Source: Rhodobium orientis (lineage in GTDB: Bacteria; Pseudomonadota; Alphaproteobacteria; Rhizobiales; Rhodobiaceae). Taken from it: DNA of 64,000 nt. The DNA is taken from assembly GCF_003258835.1 (NCBI RefSeq), contig NZ_NPEV01000022.1, positions 1 to 64,000 on the forward strand. Direction: 5' to 3'. Position 1 is the stretch's first letter. Every line of letters begins with the position of its first letter. Below the pieces are notes generated by a model. It saw only the letters and a program-made list of their open reading frames with translations. It did not search any database and was not told where the DNA came from. A program made the position numbers and the translations under genes. Shown here piece by piece: positions 54,128 through 63,633 of this stretch.

Positions 54128-55600
54128 ATGAACCGAACGATGGCCGATATCGCTTCTGACATTGCCGCCGGGTTCCTCGCCGAGCACGGCCATATGACGC
54201 CGGACGACGCGCGGCGTGCCGCAGACGTCATCGCCCGCATCGAGGCCGACGGCATCGAGACCGTGCGGTTTTCCTTCGCCGACCAGCACGGCGTCCTGCG
54301 CGGCAAGACAATGGTGGCGGGCGCCGTGGCCTCCGCCTTCAGGAACGGCATCACCGCGCCGTCGACGCTGCTCCTGAAGGACACCTCGCACCGCACGGTG
54401 TTCCCGGTCTGGGGCACGGATGCCGGCTTCGGCGCCGGAGCGCTGGTCGGTGCCGGGGATATTCTCCTCGTCCCCGATCCGGCCACCTACCGGGTGCTGC
54501 CGTTCTCGCCGCACTCGGCCTCGATCCTGTGTGACGTCGTCCAGAAGGACGGAAGCGCGATCCCGTTTTCCGCCCGCACCGTGCTGAAGACGGCGCTCGA
54601 CAAGCTGACGGAGCGCGGCCTCAAGCTCATCTGCGGCCTCGAAGTCGAGTTCCACATCTTCCGCATCGAGGAGACCCGGCTCGACCATGGCGATGCCGGG
54701 ATGCCCGGCCTGCCGCCGGAGACCAGCCTCCTCGCCCACGGCTACCAGCTCCTGACGGAGGGCGTCTACGACATGCTGGAAGGGCTGATGGACGAGTTGC
54801 GCCGCGGCTGCGAGACCCTCGGCCTGCCGATCCGCTCCATGGAGGCGGAGTTCGGGCCGAGCCAGTTGGAATTCACCTTCGATCCGGACCACCCGATGGC
54901 CCATGCCGACGCGATGATGCTGTTCCGGTCGATGACCAAGCAGTATTGCCGCCAGCGGGGCCTGCACGGCACCTTCATGTGCCGGCCGAAGGTCGACAAC
55001 GGGGCGGCGAGCGGCTGGCACCTGCACCAGTCGGTCGAGGACCTTCAGACCGGCGACAACCTCTTCATGCCTGAATCCGACGGCACCATCAGCCCGACCG
55101 CGTCGGCCTGGATCGCCGGGTTGCTGGAGCACGCCGCGGAGTGCTGCCTCCTGACGACGCCGACGGTCAACGGTTACAAGCGCTACCAGCCCTACCAGCT
55201 CGCGCCGGACCGCATCCAGTGGGGCCACGACAACAAGGGCGCGATGATCCGTGCCCTCTTCAGCCCGCACGACCGGGCGAGCCGGATCGAGAACCGGGTG
55301 GCGGAGCCGGCCGCCAACCCCTACTACTATTTCGCCTCGCAGATCCTTGCCGGCCTCGACGGGCTGGCACGCGGTCTGGAAGCGCCGGCGCCGGTCGAGA
55401 CGCCCTATGACAGCGGCGCACCGGAACTGCCCAAGAGCCTGATCTCCGCCGTCGAAGCCTTCGAGGCGGGCACGCTCTTTACCGGCACCATCGGCCCGGA
55501 ATTCGTCGCCTACCTCTCGCGCATCAAGCGGGCGGAGTGGGACCGCTACCTCACCACGGTCTCCGAATGGGAGCAGCGGGAATATTTCACGCTGTTTTAG
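54128..55600 (+). CDS. Glutamine synthetase-like gamma-glutamyl ligase
   Basis: Glutamine-synthetase-family protein of 490 residues. It keeps the fold and active-site strands: LICGLEVEFHIFRIEE, MEAEFGPSQLEFTFDPDHP, the ATP-site AASGWHLHQS and NGYKRYQPYQLAPDRIQWGH, and RIENRVAEPAANPYYYFASQ. Members outside nitrogen assimilation attach glutamate to amines (polyamines, isopropylamine, aniline). Its place after a Rieske oxygenase resembles aniline-degradation logic, where the GS-like enzyme makes gamma-glutamylanilide first. Two starts are possible (54128 and 54140); the AAGG sequence is better spaced for 54140. Last gene of the operon. Confidence 0.88.
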   Translation: MNRTMADIASDIAAGFLAEHGHMTPDDARRAADVIARIEADGIETVRFSFADQHGVLRGKTMVAGAVASAFRNGITAPSTLLLKDTSHRTVFPVWGTDAGFGAGALVGAGDILLVPDPATYRVLPFSPHSASILCDVVQKDGSAIPFSARTVLKTALDKLTERGLKLICGLEVEFHIFRIEETRLDHGDAGMPGLPPETSLLAHGYQLLTEGVYDMLEGLMDELRRGCETLGLPIRSMEAEFGPSQLEFTFDPDHPMAHADAMMLFRSMTKQYCRQRGLHGTFMCRPKVDNGAASGWHLHQSVEDLQTGDNLFMPESDGTISPTASAWIAGLLEHAAECCLLTTPTVNGYKRYQPYQLAPDRIQWGHDNKGAMIRALFSPHDRASRIENRVAEPAANPYYYFASQILAGLDGLARGLEAPAPVETPYDSGAPELPKSLISAVEAFEAGTLFTGTIGPEFVAYLSRIKRAEWDRYLTTVSEWEQREYFTLF

Positions 55601-55660
55601 GGAATGGTTCCGACCGACCGTGAGAGACGTCGGAACGACTCCGTGCCAAAGAGATAGGCC

Positions 55661-55755
55661 GGGCTGGATTGCTTCGCTGCGCTCGCAATGACGGTTTTCT
55701 CAATATTTTCAACGTCATTGCGAGGAGGCCGGCAGGCCGACGCGGCAATCCATGG
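55661..55755. repeat. Intergenic palindromic repeat, family 1, copy 4
   Basis: Two facing half-elements: GGGCTGGATTGCTTCGCTGC ... GCAATGACG at 55661-55693 and CGTCATTGCGAGGAGGCC ... GCGGCAATCCATGG at 55713-55755. It is nearly the same as the copy at 29556-29650. It lies between the convergent GS-like and transglutaminase genes. Confidence 0.82.
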
Positions 55756-55807
55756 GGCGGTGCAGCACGACCGGACAGGCTGAAAGCGCCCGGCGTACCC
55801 GCCCCCC

Positions 55808-56686
55808 TCACCCCTGCGGAATCACGTCCACCGCTTGCTTCGTCGTCTGGGTGCCGGAGCTGCGGGAGACGCCCTTGACGGGCGCGACGTCGAAATAGTC
55901 TCGGCCGCGGGCGATGACGATGTGGTCCTGGCCGACCATCATGGCGTTGGTCGGATCGTACTCGATCCAGCCGGTCTCGATGCCGCACCAGGCGCGCACC
56001 CAGGCGTGCATGGCATCCGCGCCTTCCAGCCGCGGCTGGCCGGGCGGCGGCTCGGTGCGCAGGAAGCCGCTGACATAGCCGGCCGGCACGCCGAGGCCGC
56101 GCAGCCCTGCGATCATGATGTGCGTGAAGTCCTGGCAGACGCCGTGACGGTTGTCGAAGGCCTCGCGCGGCGGCGTCTCCACCGTGGTCGCTTCCGGATC
56201 GAAGCGCATGTCGCGGTTGAGGGCGAGGCCGACCGTCCTGACGATGTCGAAGACCGTCATGCCGTCCGAGATCTGCTCCCTGGCATAGGCGGTGATTTCG
56301 TCGTCCATCGGCACGCGCGCCGAGGCGCCGAGGAAATGGGAGGGCGCATCGGGTCCGAGCGAGTGCACCGCAGCGATCTCGCGGGAAAGGCCGGCAAGCT
56401 CGGGCGTGATGTCGAGCTCAGCCCCGCGGGCAAAGCGCTCGACCCGGCCCTTGACGAGGAACGACTCCTCGGTATGGGGCGAGCGATAGGCGATCTCGAC
56501 GACCTGGTTGCCGAAAAAGTCGGTGCGGTCGATCCGCTCGTCCGGCGGCGGCTGGATGTCGATGGAGCCAGCGATCAACCGTTGCTCCCCGGCCAGACCG
56601 GCGGGCATCAGGTGGAGGATGTGCCGGGCGGCGACCGCGGCGTCCTCGTATTCGTAGGTGATCTGAAGGCGGATATCGAAAAGCAC
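55808..56686 (-). CDS. Transglutaminase-like cysteine peptidase/amidase family protein
   Basis: Cytoplasmic protein of 292 residues with an N-terminal beta domain (transglutaminase N-terminal type) and a transglutaminase core. The catalytic triad is seen as Cys near 183 in HGVCQDFTHIMIAGLRGLGV, His near 225 in GADAMHAWVRAWC and Asp near 245 in IEYDPTNAMMVG. No signal peptide. It starts 10 bases after the ATP-grasp/alpha-E gene and belongs with it; such enzymes may cleave or transfer amide bonds made by the ligase. Confidence 0.93.
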   Translation of the reverse strand: MLFDIRLQITYEYEDAAVAARHILHLMPAGLAGEQRLIAGSIDIQPPPDERIDRTDFFGNQVVEIAYRSPHTEESFLVKGRVERFARGAELDITPELAGLSREIAAVHSLGPDAPSHFLGASARVPMDDEITAYAREQISDGMTVFDIVRTVGLALNRDMRFDPEATTVETPPREAFDNRHGVCQDFTHIMIAGLRGLGVPAGYVSGFLRTEPPPGQPRLEGADAMHAWVRAWCGIETGWIEYDPTNAMMVGQDHIVIARGRDYFDVAPVKGVSRSSGTQTTKQAVDVIPQG

Positions 56687-56696
56687 GGGGCGCCGC

Positions 56697-59102
56697 CTAT
56701 CTCAGATACGCTTCGGAGAGGCGCTCGGAAACCTCGGCGATGGCGCCCCAGGTGGCGTAGAGCGCAATCGTGTCGAGGGTCTCCGGGCTCTGCACCATCA
56801 GATCGGTCTCGGCGCGCAGCACAGACTTCGCCAGCTCGGAAAGCTGACCGTTGACATTGGCCCCCGGCAGGGCGTCGACATGGTCGCGGATATCGGAGAG
56901 CTGATAGAGCACGGAGCGCGGGTTCCTGTCGTCGAGGGCCAGGAGGTCGACGACCGTCGGCCGGCTGGTCGCCACCGTATAGCGGCGGCGGTGGGACATG
57001 ACGCTGTCGCCGATCTCAACGGCAAGGTCGAGGCCGCCGACATGGCTTTCCGGATCGGCGAAGACGGCGAGCGCCGAGGTCGTCGCCAGCGCCCGTTCCA
57101 GGGCCAGGCCGATGCGCAGGAAGCGCCAGCCGGAGACCCGGTACATGTTCTCGTGGACGAGGCCGGAAAAGCCCGTGATCTTGCGCAACAGCACGCCCAT
57201 GGCGGCGGCGCAATCGGTGCCGGGCTGCACTGTCCGCCGCATGCCGTTGACCTCCCGGCGCAACTCCGAAAGCGCGGTCCAGCCGTCGATCGAGAAGCGG
57301 TCGCGGATCTGGCTGGCGCTCATCACCGCGGCCTCGACCGCGGCGCACAGGCCCTCCGGCAGGCACTCGTCCGTTTCCACGCCGAAGCCGGCCAGGTGGT
57401 CGCGGAGCATCGCCAGCAAAAGGTCGGCTTTCGGGTCCTCGGTCTCGGTAAGGCGGGCGTGATAGGCGCGGGTCAGCCGGAACAGGCCCTCGGAGCGTTC
57501 GATGTAGCGGCCGAGCCAGTAGAGATTGTCGGCGGCGCGGCTCGGCAGCATCGGCGGGCGGCGGCGGCGGAACGGGGTTTCCGGCTGGGTCAGCGTCAGG
57601 GTCTGGTCGACGGGGCCGTCGGCAGCGATCCACACATCGGCTGCCGAGCCGCCCTTCTGCATGGCGATCGCCGTCGGATCGTCGCTGTGGCCGATGCGGG
57701 CGAAGCCGCCGGGCATGACGGTCCAGCCGTTCGGCGTGCGGGCCAGGAAGACACGCAGGCTCATCGGCCGCGGCCGCAACTCGCCGTCGACATAGGCCGG
57801 CGTCGTGGAAAGGGTCACCACCTCCTGGCCAACGACCGCGCCAGGATCGCCGTCGATCCACTTCAGCAGCGCTTCCGGGTCGCGGTCCGGTCCCGGCCGG
57901 CGCCCCTGGCCGACGCGCGGGGCCTCGAAGGGCAGCCGCGTCGACAGGGCATCGTCGACCAGCATCTGATCGAGATTTGCCTTGACGTGGTCGCGCTCGG
58001 CCTCCTGGCCGCACCACCAGGTGGCGACGTTCGGAAGCTTGAGGGATTCGCCGCGCAGGGCCTTGCTGACCCGCGGCAGGAAGGCGAGCAGGGCGCGGGT
58101 CTCCAGCACGCCGCTGCCGAGCGCGTTGACCATGGTCAAATTGCCGGAGCGGATGGCGCCGATAAGGCCGGCGGTGCCGAGCCGCGAGCCCTCGTTGAGC
58201 TCCAGCGGGTCGACCCATTCGGCATCGACGCGGCGCCACAGCACGCTGAGGGGGCGCAGGCCCGAGATGGTGCGGACCATAACGCGGCCGTCCTGGACGG
58301 TGAGGTCCTCGCCCTGCAGCAGCCAGAGGCCGAGATAGCGCGCGATATAGGCGTGTTCGTAATAGGTGTCGTTGTGCGGGCCCGGCGTCAGGATGCTGGC
58401 GCGGCCCTCGTCCTCGCCGCGCAAGCCCGTCAGCGCGTCGCGGAACTCGCGGAAGAAGCCGGCGAGCCGGTGGACATGGGCCCTCGCCAGGAAATCGGAA
58501 AAGGCTCTGGTGGTCGCGACGCGGTTTTCCAGCGCGAAGCCGGCGCCGGAGGGCGCCTGGGTGCGGTCGCCGAGCACCCACCAGGTGCCGTCCGGGCCGC
58601 GGCCGATCTCAAAGGCGATGAAGTGCAGGAAATGGCCGGAGCGGGGCGCGACGCCGACCAGCGGGCGCAGCCATTCCGGGCTGCGGGCAATCAGGGACGC
58701 CGGCAGGTAGCCGTCGCGGACCAACCGGTTGGGGCCGTAGAGGTCGGCGACGAGGGCTTCGAGCAGGTCGGCGCGCTGGGTCAGACCCTCGGCGATCTCG
58801 GCCCAGTCGTCCTGGTTGATGACGACGGGGACGTGGCTGAGCGGCCAGTCGCGCTCCGCCGCCCCCTCCTCGCCGTACTGGCGGAAGAACACGCCGGCAT
58901 CGCGCAGATACTGGTCGGCATTGCCGAAACGGCGGGTGATGTCGTCGGGCTGAAGGCCGGCAAGCCAGGAGACGAAGGGACGCCACGCCGGACGGATCTC
59001 GCCCGAGGCGTCGAGCAGTTCGTCGGCGCTGCCGATCGGCGGGCGATAGTTTTGCAGGAGTGCGTCGAGCATATCCGTTTCGGATGCGGTCTCGGTCGTC
59101 AT
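56697..59102 (-). CDS. Fused circularly permuted ATP-grasp and alpha-E protein
   Basis: Cytoplasmic protein of 801 residues joining two families usually encoded apart. Residues about 30-480 form a circularly permuted ATP-grasp ligase (VPVVINQDDWAEIAEGLTQR, GHFLHFIAFEIGRGPDGTWW, ILTPGPHNDTYYEHAYIARY, LGSGVLETRALLAFLPRVS). Residues about 500-800 are the all-helical alpha-E domain (LPSRAADNLYWLGRYIERSE). ATP-grasp enzymes of this group are predicted to form peptide or amide bonds. The fusion supports direct cooperation of the two domains. Product unknown. It precedes the transglutaminase gene by 10 bases. Confidence 0.92.
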   Translation of the reverse strand: MTTETASETDMLDALLQNYRPPIGSADELLDASGEIRPAWRPFVSWLAGLQPDDITRRFGNADQYLRDAGVFFRQYGEEGAAERDWPLSHVPVVINQDDWAEIAEGLTQRADLLEALVADLYGPNRLVRDGYLPASLIARSPEWLRPLVGVAPRSGHFLHFIAFEIGRGPDGTWWVLGDRTQAPSGAGFALENRVATTRAFSDFLARAHVHRLAGFFREFRDALTGLRGEDEGRASILTPGPHNDTYYEHAYIARYLGLWLLQGEDLTVQDGRVMVRTISGLRPLSVLWRRVDAEWVDPLELNEGSRLGTAGLIGAIRSGNLTMVNALGSGVLETRALLAFLPRVSKALRGESLKLPNVATWWCGQEAERDHVKANLDQMLVDDALSTRLPFEAPRVGQGRRPGPDRDPEALLKWIDGDPGAVVGQEVVTLSTTPAYVDGELRPRPMSLRVFLARTPNGWTVMPGGFARIGHSDDPTAIAMQKGGSAADVWIAADGPVDQTLTLTQPETPFRRRRPPMLPSRAADNLYWLGRYIERSEGLFRLTRAYHARLTETEDPKADLLLAMLRDHLAGFGVETDECLPEGLCAAVEAAVMSASQIRDRFSIDGWTALSELRREVNGMRRTVQPGTDCAAAMGVLLRKITGFSGLVHENMYRVSGWRFLRIGLALERALATTSALAVFADPESHVGGLDLAVEIGDSVMSHRRRYTVATSRPTVVDLLALDDRNPRSVLYQLSDIRDHVDALPGANVNGQLSELAKSVLRAETDLMVQSPETLDTIALYATWGAIAEVSERLSEAYLR

Positions 59103-59341
59103 GTCCGTCGATCCGACCTGTTGGGCAGAGTTTCATCGCAGCGATCTCGGCACCGGCCGGGACGCATCGCCGCCAAATCTATCGCGGTTGGATGCCGGAA
59201 AGATTGCAGACCGCTTTTTTCGGAAACGAGCCTAGACGAATTGAAGCTACAATCAACAAGATCGCACTGCGGTTCCCGCCATTGCGGAATAAAGTGCGAT
59301 TTTGTTCACAGCATAGCGTTTCCCCCCTCGCAACGGCGCTG

Positions 59342-62300
59342 TCACAGCCCCGGCGGACGGCGCAGGTCCAGCGTCATCGGGAATTCCTTGTGCGGCATCT
59401 CCGGCGGCGGCTCGTAGAGCCCCGGCGTGTGACCGTGGGCCTCAAAGCGGGACAGGCGCCGGGCATCGGCCTCATAGCCGTTGACCGGGAAGGTGTCGTA
59501 GCTGCGCCCGCCCGGATGGGCGACGTGGTAGACACAGCCGCCGAGCGCCCGGCCGGACCAGTTGTCGAAGATGTCGAAGGTGAGCGGCGCATCGACCGGC
59601 AGCGCCGGATGCAGCGCCATCGCCGGCTGCCAGGCCTTGAAGCGCACCGCGCCGACCGCGACGCCGCCGGTGCCGGTCTTCTGCAAGGGAACGCGGCGGC
59701 GGTTGCAGGTGACGACGTAGCGGTCCGGATCGGTGGTCGTCAGCTTGACCTGCAGGCGCTCCACGGAGCTGTCGGTGTAGCGCACCGTGCCGCCGATGGC
59801 GCCGGTCTCGCCGAGCACATGCCAGGGCTCGAGCGCCTGGCGGATCTCCATCTCGACGCCCTGATAGGTCACCGCTCCGCAGAACGGAAAGCGGAACTCG
59901 GCCTGGGCCTCGAACCATTCGGGCCTGAGTTCGAAGCCGTGGCCGGCGAGGTCCTTCAGGACATCGAGGAAATCGTCCCAGACGAAGTGGGGCAGCATGA
60001 AGCGGTCGTGCAGCACCGTGCCCCAGCGGGTCAGGTCGCCGCCGACCGGGGCCTGCCAGAAGCGGGCGATTAGGGCGCGCAGCAGCACCTGCTGGGCAAG
60101 GCTCATGCGCGGATGGGGCGGCATCTCGAAGCCGCGGAATTCGACGAGGCCGAGGCGGCCGGTCGGCCCGTCCGGCGAATAGAGCTTGTCGATGCAGACC
60201 TCGGCCCGGTGGGTGTTGCCGGTGACGTCGATGAGGATGTTGCGCAAGAGCCGGTCAAGCAGCCAGGGCGCCGGCGGCGTTCCCGCCCCCGGATGGGGGA
60301 TCTGGGAGAGCGCGGTTTCCAGCTCGTAAAGGCTGTCGTGGCGGGCCTCGTCGATGCGCGGGGCCTGGCTGGTCGGGCCGATGAAGAGGCCGGAGAAGAG
60401 GTACGAAAGGCTCGGGTGGCGCTGCCAGTGGAGGATGATGCTCCGCAAAAGGTCCGGCCGGCGCAGGAACGGGCTGTCCATCGGCGTCGCGCCGCCGACG
60501 ACCACGTGGTTGCCGCCGCCGGTGCCGGTGTGGCGGCCGTCGATCATGAACTTGTCGGCGCCGAGCCGGGTCAGCCGCGCCTCCTCGTAAAGCGTCTCGA
60601 TGTTGACGACGCAGTCCTTCCAGCTCGTTGCCGGATGGATGTTGACCTCGATGACGCCCGGGTCCGGCGCGACGCGGATGACGTTCATGCGCGGGTCGCC
60701 CGGTGGCGCGTAGCCCTCGATGTGGATCGGCAGGCCCATCTCGGCGGCGGTCGCCTCGGCGGCGGCGACCAGGTCGAGATAGTCCTCCACCGATTCCACC
60801 GGCGGCATGAACACGCAGAGCCGGCCGTCGCGCGGCTCGACGCTGAGGGCCGTCCTCACCGGGTGCTCGTTGTCGCCGCCGGCGACCTGCTCGACCCGCT
60901 CCTGGCCGGGCTCCACCGCGGTGAAGCTGGCCGCCGGCTGCGGCCGGTCGGGCGTCGCCGCGGGTTCCTCCGCCGCCGCCTTTTTCACGGCCGCGGCGAA
61001 ATCGGGCAGCGGGCCGCGCGGAACGCTCGGATCGGCAACGAAGGTGTAGGGGTATTTGGATTCGGAGACGTGCGGCAGGGCTTCCAGCGGCAGGCGGAAG
61101 CCGACCGGACTGTCACCGGGAACGAGGAAGATGTGGCCGCGACGCAGCTTCCAGCGTTCGGACCGCCAGCGCGGACCGGAGGCGCGGCTCTGCCAGCGCT
61201 GCACCGGCAGGACGTAGCCGGCCGGGTCGTTGAGGCCGCGCGAGAACACACGGGCGATGCGGCTGCGCTCCTCCGCGTCCTTCAGTTTCGAATTCTCTGG
61301 CGTGACGTTCTCCGGCAGCTTGCCTTCCTTCAGCACCCATTCGGCCGGGTCCTCGTAGGCCGGCACGACGAGGTCGGCGTCGACGCCGATGCGCTCGGCC
61401 ACGCCTTGCAGCAGGGTCTTTGCCTCCTCGGGGCCGGCGCCGGTGTCGTCGCCCTCCTTCGCGATGAGATTGGCATCGGCCCAGATCGGCTTGCCGTCGC
61501 GGCGCCAGTAGAGCGAGAAGGTCCAGCGCGGCAGGCTTTCGCCCGGATACCACTTGCCCTGGCCGTAATGCAGGAAGCCGCCGGGGGCGAAGCGGTCGCG
61601 CAGGCGCCGGATCAGGGTGTCGGCGAGCTCGCGCTTCATCGGGCCGACGGCATGGGTGTTCCATTCCTCGGATTCGAAATCGTCGATGGAGACGAAAGTC
61701 GGCTCGCCGCCCATGGTGAGGCGCACGTCGCCCTCCTCAAGGGCCGCGTCGACCTTGTCGCCGAGGCTGTTCAGCGCCGCCCAGGCCTCGTCGGAGAATG
61801 GCTTGGTGATGCGCGGATGCTCGGCCGTGCGCATCACCTCCATGTGGAAGTCGAAGTCGACCTCGGCATAGCTGGCGGCGCCGGAGATCGGCGCGGCGTT
61901 GCGATAATGGGGCGTGGCGGCGAGCGGGATGTGGCTTTCGCCGGTCAAAAGCCCGGATGTCGGGTCAAGGCCGATCCAGCCGGCGCCGGGGATATAGACC
62001 TCGGTCCAGGCATGGAGATCGGTGAAGTCGTGGTCGGTGCCCGGCGGGCCGTCGAGCGAGACGATGTCCGGTTTCAACTGGATCAGGTAGCCGGAGACGA
62101 AGCGGGCCGCGAACCCCAGATGGCGCAGCGCCTGGACCAGCAGCCAGCCGGAATCGCGGCACGAGCCGGAAGCGCGGGTCAGGGTCTCTTCCGGCGTCTG
62201 GACGCCCGGCTCCATGCGGATGATGTAGCCGACCTCGCCGGCGACGCGCGCGTTCAGGCCGACGATGAAGTCGACGGTACGGACCTTTTCCCGCGGCACG

Positions 62301-62698
62301 GCGTCGAGAAACGCCTGCAGCCTCGGGCCGGCCGGCTCCGGCGTGCGGTAGATCGCGAGGTCGTCCTTCAGGTCATCCGGATAGGCGAAGGGCCAGTGCT
62401 CGGCGCTGTCGTCGACGAAGAAGTCGAACGGATTGTATACCGTCATGTCGGCGACGAGGTCGACCTCGATCTTCAGTTCCGTCACCGGATCGGGGAAGAC
62501 GAAGCGCGACAGCCAGTTGCCGTAGGGGTCCTGCTGGTGATTGACGAAATGGCCCGACGGACTGACCCTCAGCGCATGGGAAATCACCCTTGTGCGGCTG
62601 TGCGGTGCGGGCCTTAGGCGGATGACCTGCGGGCTGAGGCTGACGGGACGGTCGTAGCGGTAGTGGGTCAGGTGGCGGATTGCGGCCTGTATCGACAA
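59342..62698 (-). CDS. DUF2126 family protein with N-terminal transglutaminase domain
   Basis: Protein of 1118 residues. The start is probably the TTG at 62698 (giving [20 protein letters not shown]), since the family begins at this point; a GTG at 62749 would add 17 non-conserved residues. The N-terminal third is a transglutaminase with Cys in [20 protein letters not shown] (about 180), His in [15 protein letters not shown] (about 229) and Asp in IGLDPTSG. The remainder is DUF2126, including [34 protein letters not shown] and [19 protein letters not shown]. It precedes the ATP-grasp gene on the same strand with a 239-base gap that holds an 8-base inverted repeat. Function unknown. Confidence 0.92.
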   Translation of the reverse strand: MSIQAAIRHLTHYRYDRPVSLSPQVIRLRPAPHSRTRVISHALRVSPSGHFVNHQQDPYGNWLSRFVFPDPVTELKIEVDLVADMTVYNPFDFFVDDSAEHWPFAYPDDLKDDLAIYRTPEPAGPRLQAFLDAVPREKVRTVDFIVGLNARVAGEVGYIIRMEPGVQTPEETLTRASGSCRDSGWLLVQALRHLGFAARFVSGYLIQLKPDIVSLDGPPGTDHDFTDLHAWTEVYIPGAGWIGLDPTSGLLTGESHIPLAATPHYRNAAPISGAASYAEVDFDFHMEVMRTAEHPRITKPFSDEAWAALNSLGDKVDAALEEGDVRLTMGGEPTFVSIDDFESEEWNTHAVGPMKRELADTLIRRLRDRFAPGGFLHYGQGKWYPGESLPRWTFSLYWRRDGKPIWADANLIAKEGDDTGAGPEEAKTLLQGVAERIGVDADLVVPAYEDPAEWVLKEGKLPENVTPENSKLKDAEERSRIARVFSRGLNDPAGYVLPVQRWQSRASGPRWRSERWKLRRGHIFLVPGDSPVGFRLPLEALPHVSESKYPYTFVADPSVPRGPLPDFAAAVKKAAAEEPAATPDRPQPAASFTAVEPGQERVEQVAGGDNEHPVRTALSVEPRDGRLCVFMPPVESVEDYLDLVAAAEATAAEMGLPIHIEGYAPPGDPRMNVIRVAPDPGVIEVNIHPATSWKDCVVNIETLYEEARLTRLGADKFMIDGRHTGTGGGNHVVVGGATPMDSPFLRRPDLLRSIILHWQRHPSLSYLFSGLFIGPTSQAPRIDEARHDSLYELETALSQIPHPGAGTPPAPWLLDRLLRNILIDVTGNTHRAEVCIDKLYSPDGPTGRLGLVEFRGFEMPPHPRMSLAQQVLLRALIARFWQAPVGGDLTRWGTVLHDRFMLPHFVWDDFLDVLKDLAGHGFELRPEWFEAQAEFRFPFCGAVTYQGVEMEIRQALEPWHVLGETGAIGGTVRYTDSSVERLQVKLTTTDPDRYVVTCNRRRVPLQKTGTGGVAVGAVRFKAWQPAMALHPALPVDAPLTFDIFDNWSGRALGGCVYHVAHPGGRSYDTFPVNGYEADARRLSRFEAHGHTPGLYEPPPEMPHKEFPMTLDLRRPPGL

Positions 62699-62812
62699 GT
62701 CGTGGAAACTCCCGGATCGAACACATTCGGTGTCACCGGAAGGTTCCACAATTCGCTGCGCCGCACCAACGCTTTTTCGGCCCGGCCGCGGTTCTGGGCC
62801 GCGGCCGCCGGC

Positions 62813-63301
62813 TCAGTCGACCAGATGGGCGTTGTAGGCCGACAGCGTCATCTGCGAGTCGACCGCGATATGCCGGCTCAGCGTCCCCACGAGGGCGGCG
62901 ATCTTGCGGCCGTCGCCTTCGAAGGCCATGGCAATCACCTTGACGATCTCGTTGGCGATCGTCGTGTAGACGACCGTGTACCAGCGCAGATCGACGCCGC
63001 TGAGGTTGTGGGCAACGCCGGTGCGGCGGATGCCGGCGGCGTAGGCCTCGTCCATCGCACCGGTGAACAGGCGCCGCCAGTGATCGACCTGCCAGAGGAA
63101 GAAATCGACGGTCCGGTCGTTGTCCATATCGGCCGTTCCGTTCTGGGTGATGCGGCTGAAACAGACGTCGAGGATCGCGTCCATACGATGCTCAAGGAGG
63201 CTCCAGATGATCCGGCCGTTGGCCGTATCCTCCCGTTCCAGGCGGATGAACGCGCACGCCTCGGCAGTCCGGTGATCGGTCTTTTGCAGGTGTGATGTCA
63301 T
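62813..63301 (-). CDS. Single-domain sensor globin (protoglobin/globin-coupled-sensor type)
   Basis: Protein of 162 residues from the ATG at 63301; the open frame upstream is Gly/Pro-rich and non-coding in look. The pattern VDHWRRLFTGAMDEAYAAGI, then RRTGVAHNLSGVDLRWYTVV, matches the E-F region of sensor globins, with the haem proximal His in GVAHNLSG. There is no output domain, so it is a stand-alone globin that may bind O2, NO or CO, or interact with a separate regulator. The LuxR-type gene lies 332 bases upstream and on the same strand. Confidence 0.8.
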   Translation of the reverse strand: MTSHLQKTDHRTAEACAFIRLEREDTANGRIIWSLLEHRMDAILDVCFSRITQNGTADMDNDRTVDFFLWQVDHWRRLFTGAMDEAYAAGIRRTGVAHNLSGVDLRWYTVVYTTIANEIVKVIAMAFEGDGRKIAALVGTLSRHIAVDSQMTLSAYNAHLVD

Positions 63302-63633
63302 GGTGGCCCCATTCCTGTCGGCTCCGCCGCCGCCGGATGGCACCCCGCCCCTCGGGGCCGCCACCGACACTTCGTGACGCGAGCCTTGCCCGTCCAATGC
63401 AGCCGTTGCCGGTAGCCTCGTCGCCCCGGTGACGGCTGGTGTCCTATCCTTAAATACTACGGATAAACAAAAGGTAACATTGTCACAAATATTGAAAAGA
63501 GAACGCCCTTTATTCCGAGTGCCCTATTTATTATTTTTTAATATCCAAGCAAGCCTGTAAGTATAAACACGCAGAATGCGCGCAGGGATAGAAAAACACT
63601 TCCCAACACCATGCCTTTTTACTGAACGGCCGA
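63302..63633. other. AT-rich intergenic region upstream of the sensor globin gene
   Basis: A 332-base gap between the LuxR-type gene and the globin gene, both on the minus strand. The part at about 63445-63560 is strongly AT-rich against the high-GC background, with TATCC and GGATA arms at 63446-63464. It is probably the globin promoter region. I saw no gene in it. Confidence 0.45.

Noticed and set aside
2725-55755. Possible CRISPR array from repeated palindromes
   Set aside because: The copies are dispersed over 53 kb, face each other as pairs and have no regular spacers or cas genes.
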